64,000 nucleotides of DNA from Enterovibrio sp. JCM 19048 (GTDB lineage: Bacteria > Pseudomonadota > Gammaproteobacteria > Enterobacterales > Vibrionaceae): contig BAXE01000001.1 in the NCBI GenBank assembly GCA_001310415.1, positions 1 to 64,000 of the forward strand, given 5' to 3'. How positions within the stretch are numbered: the stretch's first letter is position 1; each line of letters begins with the position of its first letter. Shown here piece after piece: positions 19,023 to 28,534 of the stretch. The notes under the pieces are model-generated. The model made no database searches and was not told the origin of the DNA. It saw only the letters and a list, made by a program, of their open reading frames with translations. A program made the translations under genes and the position numbers.

Positions 19023-19763
19023 TCAGGCGTTTAGTACTGCCGCCAGGGCTTGCTCAACTTCACCTTCAGACGCGTCTCGGGAGAGGGTAAATGAGCGGTA
19101 GGTATCGCCACGGCCGAACGAGCGGTCAATCTCCGCAAGGCAGTGAATAACGCTGCCACTCAGAATAAACGACAGTTCGATTTCTTTGCGGCTGAACATG
19201 CCACTGCTTTGGAACTCCAGTTCTTGATAGCAGCCGGACTGGGAAGTGAAACCGTTGCCGCGCAATTGTCCTTTTTCTACATCGGCTTTTACCATTTTGA
19301 AGCCTTCACGTTCCAGAATGTTCAGCGCACGTTGCACAGAAGGCAGGGGACGGACTTGCAGGTGATCGCGATCAGTCGGGTCAATGGCAAAGTCGATATC
19401 CAGCGTAGTTTCAATCCAGACGTGGCTTTGGTTGTTGCGGGTGTTTACCGCTGTGATTGGCGTTTCGTCGTGGAGTTTGAACTCAAACGGAACCTGCTTT
19501 TCTTCGCCGGGCTGGATAACAAATGGATCGTTAGCGCGAAGGTGGCCGAGTACAAATGGCTGGTAACTGACGCCGGAATCCGACTCTACTTTTACTTCAG
19601 TGCAGAGCTTTAGGGTGATGGCATCGATTTCCTGTTCTGCGCCGCCACCTTTAATGTTCACTGTGCCTCTTAAGGTTTCGCCCTGATAGAGTGACTCGTT
19701 GTGCAGCACCGTATCTACGGTTGCACCGCCAATGCCTAAAGATGCCTTCAATTTCTTGAACAT
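19023..19763 (-). CDS. Spo0M-like (sporulation-control-type) arrestin-fold protein
   Basis: A 246-residue protein matching the SpoOM family: N-terminal FKKLKASLGIGGATVDTVL, then GETLRGTVNIKGG, and PFEFKLHDETPITAV. The family folds as two arrestin-like beta sandwiches. Despite the name, it is widespread in non-sporulating bacteria, where its function is poorly known. No signal peptide, so cytoplasmic. Intact in one frame. It lies downstream of miaE on the same strand, separated by the palindrome at 19847-19920. Confidence 0.85.
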   Translation of the reverse strand: MFKKLKASLGIGGATVDTVLHNESLYQGETLRGTVNIKGGGAEQEIDAITLKLCTEVKVESDSGVSYQPFVLGHLRANDPFVIQPGEEKQVPFEFKLHDETPITAVNTRNNQSHVWIETTLDIDFAIDPTDRDHLQVRPLPSVQRALNILEREGFKMVKADVEKGQLRGNGFTSQSGCYQELEFQSSGMFSRKEIELSFILSGSVIHCLAEIDRSFGRGDTYRSFTLSRDASEGEVEQALAAVLNA

Positions 19764-19846
19764 AGTGTTCCCTTTCTGTGCAGTTCCTGATGCTTATTTA
19801 TCGAACAATACGCGTATCCGCAAGTACCAGAACTGAAATTAAGAAA

Positions 19847-19920
19847 CAAGCCACGGATATATACCTAAACGACCTCTGAATGCGAGCATCTTCAGGTCGT
19901 TTAGGTATATCCATGGCTTG
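19847..19920. repeat. REP-like palindrome, copy B
   Basis: Long hairpin: left arm 19847-19875, right arm 19894-19920. The arms match over 27 bases apart from one mismatch and a two-base bulge (core CCTAAACGACCT/AGGTCGTTTAGG). Loop 19876-19893. Related to the element at 6527-6587. The miaE stop codon (19901-19903) lies in one arm. No T run follows, so it is not an ordinary terminator. Confidence 0.75.
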
Positions 19921-20705
19921 TGAGTTGATTAGCTGCCAGAGTTGGCACGCCACTGTGGAACCGGAACATGTCGTCCGGTGCTTGGATAAGCTCGGCTTCT
20001 TTTTCACCTATGGCTTTGATGCGGTCACTTATATCACCACCTGCAATGGCGGCTGCCAGCTTCAAATAGTCTTGGTAATGGCGTGCTTCCGAACGCAGCA
20101 GGGAAATATAAAATTTACGCAGCTCTTCATCCAAATACGGCGCGACTTTGGCAAAACGCTCGCAGGAACGCGCCTCGATGTAGGCGCCGATGATGAGCTT
20201 GTCGATCAGCATGGCGGGCTCATGGGTTCGAACTGCAGACATCAGCCTTTGGCATAGCGGCCTGCGTTCAGTGGACGATATGGCATGTCCCGCGCATCCA
20301 TGATTTCAATCACCTGCTCGAAATGGTGAAACTCCTCTTTGATGAGGCGTACCATTTTGTCGATAAGATCCTGACCGTGTTCAAACCCCGCTTTGGGTTT
20401 CAGCGGCGCACTCAAACCATTCTTGGTGGCGTGGAAAATACCATCACGCATACCGCGGTAAACAAAATCCTCGTAAGGCTTTGCCCACTCCAGCAACAGG
20501 GTGCCGCTCGACGCATCAATGGCATATTTGCGGATCAGCCACATGGCGGTCTGGCTGGCTTTCAATTCGCAGTTGGCGTGATCGCGCAGCAGAATAGTTT
20601 CATTTTCCGGCTTTATCGCTCATCAATCCACGCCTGTGGCGTTTCGCAGTGCAGGAACTCGCGTACTGGCTCGAGCAAACTTTCTAATTCAGGACTTAAC
20701 GACAT
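19901..20705 (-). CDS. miaE: tRNA-(ms2io6A)-hydroxylase (two frameshifts)
   Basis: Non-heme diiron monooxygenase that hydroxylates the isopentenyl group of ms2i6A37 in tRNA; about 268 residues once repaired. Start MSLSPELESLLEPVREFLHC at 20705, then WIDEAIKPENETILLRDHANCELKAS, KEEFHHFEQV and IIGAYIEARSCERF with LLRSEARHYQDYLKLA. These supply the glutamate and EXXH-type iron ligands. A G is missing near 20630 and a C near 20243, and both repairs give family-like sequence. The last residues (SHGYT) and the stop are encoded by the palindromic repeat. Monocistronic by position. Confidence 0.9.
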
Positions 20706-20839
20706 CGATTTCTTGATCTTTTAGTGCTTTGAAGCGGCCAAGTATACCGAGCTATCCCCCTCAGAGAAACTCTCCTGACAGGTTCTGTCAGTAGGTGTCA
20801 GTAAGCTTTTCCTGACCCCAAACAAAAGGAGAGAACACC

Positions 20840-21163
20840 ATGGAAAACGTTATCGAGTCTGTGAAATTCAAACTGAAAGCCGGTGCCGATGTTCAGCGCT
20901 TTCTGGCTGATTCAGAATCAACCCTGTCGTTTATTACCAAGAGTGGGGGCTTCCTGTACCGCTCGCTGAGCGTGAATGAAGAAACACAGGAATGGACAGA
21001 CATCACTTACTGGCAAGATATGGAAAGTGCCAAGGCTGCGTTTGACGATTTTATGAAACACGAATCGGCGCAGCAGATGGTTTCCCATATCGAAGAAAAT
21101 TCGGTTGTGATGTCCCACGAACGGGTCAAAATGAATGCACTGGGCGAGTGTGCATCGGCCTAA
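20840..21163 (+). CDS. small dimeric alpha/beta-barrel (ABM-like) protein
   Basis: A 107-residue protein with the layout of antibiotic-biosynthesis-monooxygenase-like barrels: VIESVKFKLKAGADVQRFL, RSLSVNEETQEWTDITYWQD, then AKAAFDDFMKH. Such proteins are cofactor-free oxygenases, isomerases or binding proteins; the activity here is unknown. AAAGGAGAG stands just before the start. It is followed 12 bases later by a YafY-type regulator, so the two probably form an operon. Confidence 0.6.
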   Translation: MENVIESVKFKLKAGADVQRFLADSESTLSFITKSGGFLYRSLSVNEETQEWTDITYWQDMESAKAAFDDFMKHESAQQMVSHIEENSVVMSHERVKMNALGECASA

Positions 21164-21175
21164 CAGGGAGAAGAG

Positions 21176-21862
21176 ATGAGTAAATCGGAGCGCTTGTTTG
21201 AGCTTTTAACCTTACTGCGGAGTAAACGTTACGCGGTGACGGCTAAGGCGTTGGCCGAAGAGTTGTCTGTCAGCGAGCGCACGATTTACCGCGATATTCA
21301 GTCGTTGCAACTTTCCGGCGTTCCCATTGAAGGGGAGGCCGGTATCGGTTATCTGCTCGGGAAAGGTTCACACCTGCCACCACTGATGTTCACTGAAGAA
21401 GAGATGATGGCGATTGAGCTTGGCATGCGCATGGTGCGGGCTTGGTCGGACAAACGCCTCGCTGCGGCATCAGAGTCTGCTTCGCGTAAAATCCATTCGG
21501 TGTTACCGGAAACACTGAAAGCGCAAATCGACGCTTTTCCCCTTGCAGTGCCGGCTTTTCACATAGAAACCGCCTGTGCAGATCATGCAGAGCTTTTGCG
21601 TTTAGCGACGGCGGAAAAGCGCAAAGTGCGGATTGATTACCAAACCGGAGAGGGTAAGAGTACGCAGCGAGTCATACACCCGCTAGGCCAGGTGTTCTGG
21701 GGCAAGGTCTGGACGCTGGTGGCCTGGTGTGAGCTTCGTGATGAATACCGAAACTTCCGGGTTGATCGTGTGCAGCACTGTTGTGTGCTGGAGGAGCATT
21801 TCGATGCGGATGAAATGAAGTCCTTCCAGCACTATTTATCGACGTGTGACAGCCGCGAATAG
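21176..21862 (+). CDS. YafY/DeoR-type transcriptional regulator with WYL domain
   Basis: A 228-residue regulator. Residues 1-60 form an HTH_11 winged helix (RLFELLTLLRSKRYAVTAKALAEELSVSERTIYRDI), followed by a linker GVPIEGEAGIGYLL. The remainder is a WYL-type sensor domain, with VRIDYQTGEGKSTQRVIHPLG and VWTLVAWCELRDEYRNFRVDR. WYL domains bind nucleic acids or small ligands. It probably controls its own operon with the small barrel protein. It converges on the redox cluster with only 13 bases between stop codons. Confidence 0.88.
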   Translation: MSKSERLFELLTLLRSKRYAVTAKALAEELSVSERTIYRDIQSLQLSGVPIEGEAGIGYLLGKGSHLPPLMFTEEEMMAIELGMRMVRAWSDKRLAAASESASRKIHSVLPETLKAQIDAFPLAVPAFHIETACADHAELLRLATAEKRKVRIDYQTGEGKSTQRVIHPLGQVFWGKVWTLVAWCELRDEYRNFRVDRVQHCCVLEEHFDADEMKSFQHYLSTCDSRE

Positions 21863-21875
21863 CCGTTCATCCAAT

Positions 21876-22234
21876 TCAGAAGCTATCCTGTCGTGCTAAA
21901 TAGAAGGCCATGGCTTTGATCTCTTCCGCACTGAAAGGCTGCATTGCCACTTCCATTGGCACGTACAATCCGTTCTGACGCTTCTTGTTTTTGTAATCCA
22001 TCAGCTGGTTATTAAGGTACATCTCCGACTGACCGCCAATCTTGGGGTAAAGCGGAATAACCGGCTCGTTTCCCGTTGCGCCATGCATTGCATGCAGCCA
22101 CCACGACCGGGGTTTTCGTACAAGGACTTTCCCTGTGTAAACAGCGCATCTTCCGCAGCCAATACCGGGGTGCAAAACGTGAAATTCAAAACAGATGCCA
22201 TCAGAATGCCGAATGTTATCGCTGATTTTTTCAT
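21876..22234 (-). CDS. periplasmic class I cytochrome c (frameshifted)
   Basis: About 119 residues. Signal peptide MKKSAITFGILMASVLNFTFC to about ALAAED, then one heme site and a distal methionine candidate (VPMEVAMQPFSAEE). The heme motif CMQCH is interrupted by a missing C near 22083; the repaired sequence reads GGCMQCHGATGNEPVIP. It has the length and YLARQ-type C-terminal helix of small soluble electron carriers. Its ATG overlaps the TlpA stop codon (ATGA). Last gene of the redox cluster, probably the soluble electron shuttle or assembly partner. Confidence 0.8.
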
Positions 22235-22736
22235 TTTTCCGAACTCTCCTCCAAACAAAGCAGCCAATTCCTGAAAGGTGTTGCTTCCTCACCGAGATAC
22301 CCTGCGCCGATATAGGCACCTTGCCATTGACCGCCAATAGGGTTGTGGGCAAACCATGGATGCCGAGCGGTTGGAAGGCGCGTAAATCTTCTACAAAAGC
22401 CGTCCCCAACGATTCCGCGCCGAGTTTTGAGAGCGTATCGGTAACGTGTTCCGTCACTGCGCCGACATGCACGGCCTGAACGCCGATTTCTGGCTCGTCT
22501 CTTAACGAGGCTTTGAGTGATGCCAACATGGGTAATTCTTTACGACAAGGAGCACACCAGATTGCCCATAGGTTGATAAGCTGCACATCGGCATTCAGTC
22601 GCTCAGTCATTACTTCTGGCAACGTAAGTGCATCTCCTACCGCAGTAAAAGGCGCAGGTGCTGGGCAAGACTCAGCGGCATGAGCACTGTTTATCGCACT
22701 AAGTAGAAGCGCCAGGCTGAAAATGAGCCTGCGCAT
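22231..22736 (-). CDS. TlpA-like periplasmic thioredoxin (frameshifted)
   Basis: About 168 residues: signal peptide MRRLIFSLALLLSAINSAHA, then a thioredoxin fold with LINLWAIWCAPCRKELPML (active site WCAPC) and cis-proline GIHGLPTTLLAVNG. TlpA/ResA-type proteins reduce heme-binding cysteines of apocytochromes or the CuA site of Sco/oxidase partners. A T is missing near 22312; repair gives KVPYIGAGYLGEEATPF and a stop that overlaps the following cytochrome start. Start codon overlaps the SCO stop (TAATG). Position between SCO and cytochrome fits a maturation role. Confidence 0.85.
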
Positions 22737-23332
22737 TACTGCTTTGCCTCATTCAGTAGCGGCAGCATTTTTGCCGAGATTTTCTCTGCACCATCTCCGT
22801 AGCCATACACATCCAGCAGCTCGCCAACTGGGCTGTAGAAATAGAGATAGGTGGAATGGAACACTTCATACAGAGCGGGGAGCGGCGGATACACCGGCTT
22901 GCCGTCACGCGAATAGCCATAGGTAGCACGCAAAGATTTCGCGACTGCCTTGGTCTGTGCTTCAGTGCCAACCAATCCAGTCAGCTTTGGGTGGAAGTAC
23001 TGCACGTACTGGCTGAGGTTTTCCGCGGTGTCGCGGTTAGGGTCGATAGAGATAAACAGCGGCGTTACCATATTGGCCTTATCACCCAGGCGGTTCATCA
23101 CGCTGGCCATATCCAGTGCTGTCGTTGGGCAAATTTCAGGGCAGGAGGTATAGCCGACAGCGATAAACAGGTATTGCCCCGGCCAGCTTTTTTCCGTGAC
23201 TTCACCGCGTTTTGCCTCTTTTAACGTGAACGCCAGGGGCGCGGAAACCGCATTGGCACTGAAGAGCATCGCTGCCATCAGCACAATGTTAAAGGTAACA
23301 ATGCGAGAAAATACGGCAAATTTACCGTCCAT
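22736..23332 (-). CDS. SCO1/SenC family copper chaperone
   Basis: Intact, 198 residues from ATG 23332 behind AGGAG. An N-terminal hydrophobic stretch (residues 9-30) is a signal or anchor. The copper site is the CxxxC of YTSCPEICPTT together with the conserved histidine in EVFHSTYLY. SCO proteins deliver copper to CuA centres or act as thiol reductases. In this cluster, with PCuAC and TlpA, it argues that some product contains copper, yet no cytochrome oxidase or NosZ is encoded here. Confidence 0.92.
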   Translation of the reverse strand: MDGKFAVFSRIVTFNIVLMAAMLFSANAVSAPLAFTLKEAKRGEVTEKSWPGQYLFIAVGYTSCPEICPTTALDMASVMNRLGDKANMVTPLFISIDPNRDTAENLSQYVQYFHPKLTGLVGTEAQTKAVAKSLRATYGYSRDGKPVYPPLPALYEVFHSTYLYFYSPVGELLDVYGYGDGAEKISAKMLPLLNEAKQ

Positions 23333-23342
23333 ATTCAACTCC

Positions 23343-24442
23343 TTAGTGACAGATAGTGTTGGTCAGACCCATCGCAATAAGATGGGGAGACTTCAGGCCG
23401 GTATCCAACTCAGGCAGCAGGCTCTCCAAACGTAAATCGACCACCAAAAGCTTGCTGCTGTTGGCTTGGGTGGCAAACAGGGTTTTGGAATCCGATACCA
23501 CAACCACGTCGCCCAGTGGGGCATCAAGCGGGAAATGCTTGGCCGGTTTATCGTCAGTGAGGTTAAACACGTTCAGACCTGACTGGGTGGCGACAACGCC
23601 GATAGATTCCAGCCAGCCGGTGCGGATTTCGGTGGTTTTGTCTTTGAAATCGACTGATTTGACGGTCTGGCCGCTCCAGGTATTCACCACTTTCCCCTGA
23701 CCGTTTTTTGCCGCCAGGATCATGTGTTCACTGTCGGAGCTGACATAAGGCGCCAAGGTGTGTCTGCCAGTTCGATGTTGGCAAATTCCTGCTCCATAAA
23801 CAGATCCCAGACGTTGACGGTGTTCTTGGTCAGGTCGCTCACCATCACCAAGCGGGCATCTGGTGACAGGGTGACTTCAGACACTGCACCGCCGCTGCCC
23901 AGTTGCAACTCTTTGGATGCGGCATCATGCACACGCCAGACCAAGGTGCGTCCGTTGTCTTGCTCTGTGATGTAAAGGTTGTAGCCGCCGGTATCGAAGT
24001 TGACGCTGTAAGGTTGGGCAAGCGGCGCGATAGTTTCGAGACTGCGTTTGGTCAGCGGCTCCATCATCACCAATTTGTTGTTCAGACCGACCGCCACCCG
24101 TGCGCCATCGGGGGCGATAGTGATGGAATACGGAATAGAGTCCACGCCCATCGTCCAGTGCGTTTTTTCAACCAGATCATAGATGTAGACTTGCGGCGTT
24201 TTGCCGTCGATGTAGATCAGCATGTCCTGCACATCGGACACTTCCATCGCGGTTGGTACGGCTTTGAGTGTGAGGGTATCAACGTGGGTGTGGTTGAAGG
24301 TATCAACGACCGCAACCTGCGTGGAGGTTTTGTCTGAGATAAACGCCCAGCGCGCGCCATCGTCATAACGGCCCGGCTCATCAGCGAGTGGGCTGGCACT
24401 GATCAGCAGCAATGCGATTGCCGCGAATTTTTTAATAGCCAT
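23343..24442 (-). CDS. YncE-like seven-bladed beta-propeller protein (frameshifted)
   Basis: About 366 residues. Signal peptide MAIKKFAAIALLLISASPLA, then repeated blades with signatures AFISDKTSTQVAVVDT, QVYIYDL, YSITIAPDGARVAVGLNN, EVTLSPDARLVMVSDL and KTLFATQANSSKLLVVDL. The fold resembles YncE and the d1-heme propellers of NirS/NirF, but I see no heme motif. A T is missing near 23752; repair joins ADTPLAPYVSSDSEHM. It may be the substrate-handling or scaffold subunit of the cluster. Confidence 0.8.
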
Positions 24443-24451
24443 AGAAACTCC

Positions 24452-24475
24452 AATGCCCCCGGGATTGGGGGCATT
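24452..24475. terminator. GC-rich hairpin between Lcl-cytochrome and propeller genes
   Basis: AATGCCCCC / GGGGGCATT with six-base loop. The T run lies on the plus strand, so it would terminate antisense transcription; on the minus-strand mRNA it is a strong intercistronic stem that may adjust expression of the two genes. Confidence 0.55.
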
Positions 24476-24485
24476 TTTTCGAAGG

Positions 24486-26155
24486 TTACGGATTACGGAT
24501 ACAGCGGGTGTAGAACTCGGTTTCCTTGGTCATACCAAGGCCTGAACCAATCTGGTAGCCCTGTGCCCATGCGGCGTTACCGGTATCTTTACGCAGATCG
24601 TACATATCTGGCGTTTGGTCTTTCTTACGCGGCGGCAGAGGGCGGACAAACAGGGTTGGCCCCGGTAAGTCGCTGGTGCTGCTCCAGAAGAAGTACTTGA
24701 TTGGCGTGTTCGGGAAGAACTCCTCATCAATCGCCGGTGAGGTTTTGTTGTAGTTTACAATCGACACCAGTTCTTTGATGTTTGGCAGACGCCAGTCTGA
24801 GTAGCTGCGTAGTCGAGGTTTTCACAGTAATCGACAGAATCCAGCCAGTTGCGGCGCTCGTAATCGATGTTTTGCTGCCACATGCGGTTGGTCAGCTTCT
24901 CGGTGACGGTACCATCTTGGTTATCGACATAAGACATGTTGTGGTACGCCGCGCCGTTGTCGGCACGTACACAGCGAACCAGTTTGGTCGACGCCGTGTG
25001 TTGACCCATGATATGGCCTTCCGGGAAGCCGATATGCCATGCGTGGTCAGGGTGATCACTTACCGGGAAGCCCCATACACCTGAGCTTAGGCGCGGCATA
25101 TTTAGGAATGCATCGGTATTGATGGCCGGGCGGAATTCGCCCAGATCGGCAATCGACTGCAGCTCTTTCATCAGCGGATAGCGCCAGTCGTCGTAGCCGT
25201 CCAGCTCCAGGTTTTCACAGTACTGCTCGCCTTCAACTGCGGTCATCCAGATACGGGAAGAGTCACGTTCCCACATCAGTTTGGTGTTGTTGTCGAGTAC
25301 GGTTTTGCCAGATTCGCTGATGCTGTAGCTCATCGGGTTTTGCGGGTAATCGCTGTCTTCACCTTTCTTGTCGATAAAGTTCTGGATTTGGCCGGTGTCT
25401 GGCAGCTTAAATCCTTCAGGGGCAGGCATCCCTTTGCCCGAGATAAACGCTTTGCGTTCAATCGGTGTGTAGAACATACCGGTAACGTAAGCGACGATAT
25501 CTGCGTAATCATCTTCGCTCATCATCTTGGCAAAAGGCACCATGATGGCCGCTTGGCGGTTGGTTCGCTTACCATCGCGGTAGGCGGTCAGCTGTTCGAA
25601 AACGTACGCAGCATTTGCCTTTCAGTGGCGGGTAAGCCGGGTTGGTGCTTGCGCCTTGCTCGCCATGGCACATTTTACAGCTGGCATCGTATTTGGCTTT
25701 ACCGCGCGCATAGGCGTCGCTTTCCAGTACCTCTTTGCGTGGATTCCATTTCATTGGGCGTTCGCTCAGTACCAGCGAGATATCTGCCATTTCTTTTGGT
25801 GAAATGGTGTAAACCATCTCTTTCATCTGGGATGAAACGCCTGCCTGACGCTCCATGTCCATGTCGACAAACTGGTTGAAGAAATACTGTGGATCAAAAC
25901 CCTCAAGCTTAGGACTGAGGGTTTCCGGCACTTCTTCCACCGCTGGGCGGTGGCAACCCAAATAGCAGCCGTAGATCGCCCGGTTTGCGTTCTGGCGCTC
26001 TTCAGGTGTCAAATCTGCAGGGATACGGTTGATGGTGTAATCTTCGTAGCCGTTATCAATGTCAATGCGCTTTTCTGTTGCCATAGCGGAAACAGAGGCC
26101 AGCCCCAGCGCTACTGCTACTGCAGCAAATACAGCTTTTGGAATACCTTAGCCAT
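24486..26155 (-). CDS. diheme cytochrome c with two Lcl/DUF1566 domains (four frameshifts)
   Basis: About 557 residues. After an N-terminal signal peptide (KAVFAAVAVALGLASVSAMA) come two cytochrome segments. The first has the unusual spacing GCYLGCH (CX3CH), the second the standard CKMCHGEQG. Residues from about 265 on contain two Lcl C-terminal (DUF1566) domains: one around TKLMWERD and YDDWRYPLMKELQSIAD, the other around NRMWQQN and YSDWRLPNIKELVSIVN. Missing bases near 26138 (T), 25622 (G), 25602 (T) and 24802 (G) break the frame; each repair gives coherent sequence. Its start overlaps the stop of the NapC-like gene. It looks like the central periplasmic redox protein of the cluster. Confidence 0.75.
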
Positions 26156-26772
26156 TGTTTACATCTCCCAGTAACGCGGCCATTTCGCGCATCTTCTCTT
26201 CCTGGCGCAGACGCATATAGCGCTTCAGATCAGGGTGAGCGATATCAAAGTGGCAGCTTGAACATTTCCATTCTTTGTCGGTGTCTTTGCGCGCAAGGCG
26301 AGCTTGTGGGTTTGGTCTGAAACCGGCGAAGTCTCGGTGGCGACCTTGGCACGGTCTTCCAGTGTGCGGTGACAGTTCACGCAGCCAGAATCGAACACAT
26401 ACTCAGTGCGTTTCGGATGAAGCTCTTCGTAGTCGAGCGCATCCATCTGCAGCACGTATTCGCCCCAGAGGTGGCGCATGCCAGACGTACCTTTTACGTA
26501 CAGCTCTTCCACCACGTTGGAGTCAGGCAGGTGGCAGGAGACACAATCTGCGACAAAGCCTTGTGAGTTATTGCCTCCGTGGACGGATTCAGCAAAGGTC
26601 TCTGCCATCGGCTCCATAGTGTGGCAGCTGGCACAAAATTCGTTGGTGCTGAAAACATGCAACACTTCAGTCGCTGGCAAGGCAGCCAAAAGGCCCAGCC
26701 CGGTACCGGCAAGCAGCAGCACGGCAAGGACGGCACCCTTTACATTTTTAATGGCTTCAAAAGCGCTTTCAT
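26148..26772 (-). CDS. NapC/NirT-type tetraheme cytochrome c, quinol dehydrogenase (two frameshifts)
   Basis: About 208 residues. One N-terminal transmembrane helix (VLAVLLLAGTGLGLLAAL), then four heme motifs: CASCH, CVSCH, CVNCH and, after repair, CSSCH. NapC/NirT/CymA proteins oxidise menaquinol in the inner membrane and feed electrons to periplasmic reductases. Repairs: one A near 26748 (MKALLKPLKNVKGAV) and one A near 26298 (LRAKDTDKEWKCSSCHFD). Starts ATG 26772, three bases after the PCuAC stop, and its own stop overlaps the next gene. It is the expected electron entry point of the cluster. Confidence 0.85.
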
Positions 26773-26774
26773 GG

Positions 26775-27241
26775 TTATTGACCCGCCTTAATCTGTGCAG
26801 AGGTTTTACTACTGCATCGCATTTCACTTCTGGATCAAACGCCAGCCAAAGCTCAACCGGGTAGGTTTCTCCCGCCAGTGGACGCTTTTTAAGGTTGAAC
26901 AGCATCACATGCTTGCCACCTGGTTTGAGTTCTAGGGCTTCGTTCGGATTCACGCGCAGTTGCGGAATGCGTTGCATGGTCATCACACCATCCACGTGTT
27001 TCATGTCATGCAACTCGGTGTAGCTGGTCAGTGCAGGCACTGAGCCGCCATAGAGTGCTTCCGGCGCCGGAAGACGCAGTGAGCTGGTCTCTTCGGTGGG
27101 TTTATAAACAAGCGTGAAATACAGGCCGGTTTTGTCCGCGCCTGGTGCAGGCTCTCTGATCACACAGTCGGTCACAGTAACTGCCGCTTGTGCAGACAGA
27201 CAGGTGAGGCTCAGCATCACGGAGCAAAGGATTCGCTTCAT
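26775..27241 (-). CDS. PCuAC-family periplasmic copper chaperone (frameshifted near 3' end)
   Basis: About 155 residues with signal peptide MKRILCSVMLSLTCLSAQA. The Cu(I)-binding pattern is visible: ELHDMKHVDGVMTMQRI followed by LKPGGKHVMLFNL (H-x-M). PCuAC proteins hand copper to CuA sites, usually alongside Sco. One base (probably T) is missing near 26806; repair gives DAVVKPSAQIKAGQ and a stop just before the NapC-like start. Without the repair the frame runs falsely into the cytochrome. Confidence 0.87.
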
Positions 27242-27266
27242 GGTGATAATTCCTTTCAGTTAACGG

Positions 27267-28249
27267 TTAGAAAGAGACGATGAGGCCGACGTTGACGTTG
27301 TCGCCTTTAGCAATGTCTGCCGGCTTGTTCACACCCGCTTGGTATGATGCGCCGTACAGCGCACCTTCTGCGAACAGGGCAAAATGCTCGTTGAAGTCAT
27401 GACGCACGTTGGCAAGGTAGAGCGATTCGTTGTCGCGGGCGCCTTTCCAGTCGGCGTATTGGTAGCCGAGGCTGAATGAGGTGTTGTCCAGGGTGTACTT
27501 GGCGGAAACGCCGTAAACGTTGCGGCTGTCGAAAGGCATGTCGTAATCAAACTCTGCGACGGCACCGACGTAAAATTGGTTGAATTCGTAGCTTGTCGCT
27601 ACAAGGGTGCGTTGGCCGTCCTGGGTTGCGCCGCCCAGCATTTCTTTGGATGTCCATGAATGGTTCACCACCAGGCGAAAGGCTTCTTGAGTGTAGAGCG
27701 CGCGCAAGCCGACAATATCTGCGTCAGCGTCATTTTGCTCATCAGGTGAAACCACCGCGGCTTTGAACTGGAATCCGCTAAACACTGGGGTCATGATCGC
27801 CAGCTGGTTGGTCGCATAGCGCTGAGCACCAAACAACATGTTATTGCTGTGGCGTTCCATGTTGTTGCTTTCGAAGATATCGACTTTGCTGTAAAGGTCG
27901 TTCCAGGTGCCTGTGGTACCGGAACCAATGTAAGCGCCGCCAAGGCCCGGGAACATCACTCTGATATTGGCTTCACGAACGATGAGATCGTTATCTTCGC
28001 TCTTTTCGGTCATCGACTCTGAGTATTCCGCTTCCAGTTGGTAGCCGATACCAAAGCTGTTTACTTTCATGTTACCCATCGCACCTACCTGGGCTTGATA
28101 GATATCAGTGGTGTAGTCGCTGTTTTCCTGCCACGCAGCCTGAGCACGGATGTCACCGTAGAGATCAGGCATTGGCATGTCAACTTGGGTAGCGGCTGCA
28201 CTCAACGGAAGGAGTGCGGCTAAGGTTGTAGAACCAATGGTTTTTTCAT
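27267..28249 (-). CDS. Gram-negative porin, first gene of the redox cluster (frameshifted signal peptide)
   Basis: About 327 residues. The signal peptide is restored by one A in an A run near 28242 (MKKTIGSTTLAALLPLSAAA). The mature part begins PMPDLYGDIRAQAAW and consists of alternating beta strands with aromatic girdles, ending NVNVGLIVSF with the typical C-terminal phenylalanine recognised by the BAM complex. It resembles trimeric general/specific porins of the Porin_4 type. As the first gene of the cluster it could admit the electron acceptor into the periplasm; that role is an inference. Confidence 0.8.
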
Positions 28250-28534
28250 AATGTCACTGCAAGATTTATGGGTATTTTTGCAGCGAGTATAGGGATATAA
28301 AAAGCGTTGCAAATTGAAGTCGTTGAATCACGGCTATGCAGAAACTGAATAGGGTGATGGGGGTTATATTTTGGCGCGTGTGCATAAGGAGTGATTGGTT
28401 TTAAGTGTTTGAAATAAATGGTTTTAACAACTCCGTCAACTCTGATTTTCCTGCTGGTAACAGCACTGGATTTACGTGCTTCCGGATGGGCGTGTGCTAT
28501 GATGCTGCCGCCCATTTATCACCAACGTTTGACG

